This document shows positions 61,342-64,000 of a DNA stretch of 64,000 nt, piece after piece. The translations under genes and the position numbers were made by a program. The DNA is from Actimicrobium sp047621345 (GTDB lineage Bacteria > Pseudomonadota > Gammaproteobacteria > Burkholderiales > Burkholderiaceae_D). The stretch's first letter is position 1, and each line of letters begins with the position of its first letter. The notes below the pieces were generated by a model. It did no database searches. It was not told where the DNA came from and saw only the letters and a program-made list of their open reading frames with translations. The stretch lies in NCBI GenBank assembly GCA_047621345.1, contig JBLHLW010000012.1, forward strand, positions 1-64,000, read 5' to 3'.

Positions 61342-61854
61342 ATGCGCCTCTCACTTTCCTATTCACGAAGCAAACAACACGGTGTTGCCACCGTCGAGTT
61401 CGCATTGATCGCCATCATTTTTTTTACGATGCTGTTCGCCATTCTGGAGTTCGGACGCATGATGTACGTCTTTAACTCGACGCAAGAAGTAACCCGCCGC
61501 GGTGCACGGGAAGCGGTTGTGCGGTGGATTGACCAAATGGATGCGGTCAAGACACTGGCACTGTTTGGAGGAACTTCTTTGCCTGCCGGAGCCGAGCTGG
61601 CTGCCAGCAATATCAAGATCGAGTACCTGAAAAAAAACGGCTCCGTAGTCACTTCATTTCCCGTCGATCCCAGCGACAACCTGTCAGCCTGCGGTGACAT
61701 CACCCGCGCCGATAACTGCATATTCAGCGTGCGCGTCTCGATCGTGAACCTCACCTACAAGCCGATGGTGAGCTTGTTCAACTTCCTTAGTATTGCGTTG
61801 CCGAGCTCTTCTTCGACCATGCATGCAGAGAGCATGGGATTCGAAACAATCTAG
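61342..61854 (+). CDS. TadE-like pseudopilin 2
   Basis: This second TadE/TadF-type pseudopilin has 170 residues, a basic leader, then GVATVEFALIAIIFFTMLFA and LEFGRMMYVFNSTQEVTRRG. It follows its paralogue by 9 bases. Differences in the C-terminal half suggest a TadF-like role, but I cannot decide between E and F. Confidence 0.86.
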   Translation: MRLSLSYSRSKQHGVATVEFALIAIIFFTMLFAILEFGRMMYVFNSTQEVTRRGAREAVVRWIDQMDAVKTLALFGGTSLPAGAELAASNIKIEYLKKNGSVVTSFPVDPSDNLSACGDITRADNCIFSVRVSIVNLTYKPMVSLFNFLSIALPSSSSTMHAESMGFETI

Positions 61855-61912
61855 ACGAACAGCACCATCGGCCATGCCATTTTTTTCGCCATCACCGTAT
61901 TGAGGACTTGAA

Positions 61913-63076
61913 TTGAAAATTGCTGTCATATCGAAAGACGATAACCACTTGCAGGACATCGCTCGGTTGTTGCGCGAACGCAGCTCGACGGATGACATCA
62001 ACATCGTTTCGGGTGGGCTGGAAAAACTGGCGGGTATCGCCGACCTGACGATACCCGACGTGCTGATACTGGATGAACCGTCGATTGCCAATGGTGACCT
62101 CGATCGCCTCGAGCGATTGGGGCAGCTGTATCCGCGCATGGCGTTTATTCTGCTCTGCCAGCAGCAGTCACCGGACTTGCTGATTCAGGCCATGCGCGTG
62201 GGTGTGCGCGAAGTGCTGCCGTTTCCAGTGACGGCAGAGCGCTTGCTGCCGACGATTTCTCGTATCGAAGAGAAGCTCCGCAACCTCGCCAGGGCCAACG
62301 GCAAAGTACTCGCGTTCATCTCCTGCAAAGGTGGCAGCGGTGCGACTTTTCTGGCCACCAACCTGGGTTATGCGCTAGCCATGCAGGAAGGAAAAAGTAT
62401 TGCGCTGATCGACCTGAATCTCCAGTTCGGTGATGCGTCATTGTTCGTCTCTGACCAAAAGCCGGTGGCTACACTGTCAGACATCGCCCTGCAGATTCAT
62501 CGTCTGGATCTGTCTTTTCTGGCCTCCAGCATGCTCAACGTGACGCCCAATTTTTTTATACTGGCAGCACCTGACGATCCGGCCCGTGCTAACGATGTCA
62601 AGCCCGATCATATTGACGCAATCCTGACATTGGCACGGCGTCACTATGACTTTGTGTTGCTCGATATCGGGCGGGGTCTTGATGCCGTCAGTATTCGTGC
62701 ACTTGACGAGGCCGACATGATTTTTCCTGTCCTGCAAACCACGTTGCCGTATATCCGTGATGGAAAACGCCTGCTAGATATCTTCCGGTCACTCGATTAT
62801 CCGAAAGAGAAAATCAACCTGATCGTCAACCGCCATGACAAGGCGGGCGATATCAAATTGCAGGATTTGGAGAAGGCCTATGGCACTTCCGTTTTTCGGA
62901 CCATTCCTAACCATTACGATGCAGCGGCAGCATCAGTCAATCAGGGCGTGCCTATTTTGAAGCTGGCGATGAATAGTCCGATTTCGATATCGCTGCAAGA
63001 GTTTGCGACCACTTTGTCGGGTGAAACGCAGCAACCCCAGCAGAGCTGGTTTTCCCGTGTTTTCAAGCGCGCCTGA
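61913..63076 (+). CDS. cpaE: Pilus assembly protein CpaE (TadZ)
   Basis: This MinD/ParA-like localisation ATPase for the Tad machine has 387 residues. An N-terminal receiver-like domain (1-120) lacks a complete phosphorylation site. The ATPase domain starts at about 131 with a deviant Walker A (CKGGSGATFLATNLG, K139 to T145) where the usual GKT/S is AT, as in CpaE proteins. It starts with TTG 61913 after TGAGGAC. It is followed by cpaF. Confidence 0.9.
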   Translation: MKIAVISKDDNHLQDIARLLRERSSTDDINIVSGGLEKLAGIADLTIPDVLILDEPSIANGDLDRLERLGQLYPRMAFILLCQQQSPDLLIQAMRVGVREVLPFPVTAERLLPTISRIEEKLRNLARANGKVLAFISCKGGSGATFLATNLGYALAMQEGKSIALIDLNLQFGDASLFVSDQKPVATLSDIALQIHRLDLSFLASSMLNVTPNFFILAAPDDPARANDVKPDHIDAILTLARRHYDFVLLDIGRGLDAVSIRALDEADMIFPVLQTTLPYIRDGKRLLDIFRSLDYPKEKINLIVNRHDKAGDIKLQDLEKAYGTSVFRTIPNHYDAAAASVNQGVPILKLAMNSPISISLQEFATTLSGETQQPQQSWFSRVFKRA

Positions 63077-63118
63077 CAGTCATTGTCCGGTGTGGATTTA
63101 TAGCAAGGAGTTGATGCA

Positions 63119-64000
63119 ATGAACGCAAACGCCTTAACGATCAGAGAGCGTCTCGGTAATGCTTATATCGATAGCGCGACGCCGTTTCAAATGCCGCGGC
63201 CGATCGGGATCGAGAACCAGAGCTACCGGGAACTGAAGCTGCGGATACACCAGACCTTGCTCGAGCGTGTTGACCTGGAAGGCATGCAACGGCTATCGCA
63301 GGAGCAACTTCGCAACGAACTACGTCTGCTGGTCGAGCGCTTGCTGGAAGAAGACGCCGTCGCCATCAACGATGTCGAACGTAAAAACCTGACGCGCGAT
63401 ATTCAGAACGAAATGCTTGGTTTCGGACCGCTCGAAATCCTGCTGGCCGATCCGACTGTGTCCGACATTTTGGTCAATACGTACAAGCAGGTCTATGTGG
63501 AGCGACACGGCAAGCTCGAGTTGACCGACATCACCTTCAACGATGATGCCCACCTGATGAAGATCATCGACAAGATCGTCTCCCGAGTGGGGCGGCGTAT
63601 TGATGAATCAAGTCCGATGGTCGATGCACGATTGCCTGACGGCTCGCGTGTCAACGCGATCATTCCACCGCTGGCGATCGATGGTCCGATCTTGTCGATC
63701 CGGCGATTTTCCGCAGAGCCGCTACGGCTGGCAGATCTGGTGAGCCGCAAGAGCATGACTGCCGAAATGGCAGAAGTCCTGCAGGGATTGGGAAAATCGA
63801 AAGTCAATATCCTGATTTCGGGCGGTACGGGGAGTGGCAAGACCACGATGCTCAATGTGTTGTCCGGCTTTATCAGTCCGGCCGAACGGATTGTTACCGT
63901 TGAAGATGCCGCCGAGCTGCAAATGCAGCAACCGCACATCGTCCGACTGGAAACGCGACCGCCGAACATCGAGGGCAAGGGAGAAGTCACCCAGCGCGCG
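63119..64000 (+). CDS. cpaF: Pilus assembly ATPase CpaF (TadA), partial at window edge
   Basis: This secretion-type ATPase drives Flp pilus polymerisation. The first 294 codons are visible and the frame runs off the window. ATG 63119 follows CAAGGAG. The TadA/VirB11-type features are FGPLEILLADPTVSDILVN, the ARLPDGSRVNAI segment, Walker A GGTGSGKTT at about 235-243, and the Asp box VEDAAELQMQQPHIVRLETR-like region near 261-280. Further tad genes (tadB, tadC, tadD) are expected beyond the edge. Confidence 0.95.
   Translation, partial: MNANALTIRERLGNAYIDSATPFQMPRPIGIENQSYRELKLRIHQTLLERVDLEGMQRLSQEQLRNELRLLVERLLEEDAVAINDVERKNLTRDIQNEMLGFGPLEILLADPTVSDILVNTYKQVYVERHGKLELTDITFNDDAHLMKIIDKIVSRVGRRIDESSPMVDARLPDGSRVNAIIPPLAIDGPILSIRRFSAEPLRLADLVSRKSMTAEMAEVLQGLGKSKVNILISGGTGSGKTTMLNVLSGFISPAERIVTVEDAAELQMQQPHIVRLETRPPNIEGKGEVTQRA

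Overview
The window is a high-GC chromosomal stretch that fits a betaproteobacterium of the order Burkholderiales, most likely Oxalobacteraceae. The indications are the 14-gene-type nuo operon followed by a DUF2818 gene and a NUDIX gene, ETF-quinone oxidoreductase, a succinyl-CoA:3-ketoacid transferase pair, a PAS-LuxR regulator and a Tad pilus locus. The genus cannot be fixed from the sequence alone. No rRNA, CRISPR array, prophage or intact insertion sequence was found.

Layout. (1) 1-13.0 kb: respiratory complex I, nuoE to nuoN, tightly packed with 1-4 base overlaps and ending in DUF2818 and NUDIX genes. Two very short ORFs fill the nuoK-nuoL and nuoM-nuoN gaps. (2) 13-22 kb: housekeeping metabolism (ETF-QO, SDR, DUF3563 protein, PAS-LuxR regulator, CoA transferase A/B, alpha/beta hydrolase, RidA, RelA) and tRNA-Val(GAC). 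(3) 22.7-37.4 kb: alanine/glycine-type symporter, small HTH protein, lone receiver protein, BMP-type lipoprotein, adenosine deaminase, FtsX-like permease, truncated haemoglobin, RmuC, and a Gdx/SugE guanidinium exporter behind a recognisable guanidine-II (mini-ykkC) riboswitch. An AEC transporter, a palindromic-repeat cluster with a 208-bp tandem duplication, a NarL/UhpB-type two-component pair and a YeiH-family permease follow. (4) 37.5-39.4 kb: a scar of DNA turnover holding fragments of an oxidoreductase and an ISL3-type transposase, an AT-rich gene for an exported ankyrin-like protein, and a short repeat family. (5) 39.4-47.2 kb (minus strand): one operon for a branched-chain/amide ABC transporter (LivK, LivH, a fused LivM-LivG, LivF) with DUF1028 protein, amidase and nitrilase-family amidohydrolase, which reads as an uptake-and-hydrolysis unit for an amide-containing nitrogen source. 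(6) 47.7-50.2 kb: a UvrA2-type ABC ATPase. (7) 50.6-64 kb: a histidine kinase/response regulator pair and a Tad (Flp) pilus locus: two Flp prepilins, CpaA prepilin peptidase, an isoprenylcysteine-methyltransferase-like membrane protein, an AAA+ ATPase with N-terminal winged helix, CpaB, CpaC secretin, a lipoprotein, TadG, two TadE-like pseudopilins, CpaE and the start of the CpaF ATPase, which is cut by the window edge.

Most notable points: the guanidine-II riboswitch upstream of sugE; the methyltransferase-like protein and AAA+ ATPase embedded between the peptidase and CpaB of the Tad locus; the two gap-filling mini-ORFs in nuo; the LivM-LivG fusion in an amide operon; and the REP-like cluster that has duplicated the 3' end of a response regulator gene.
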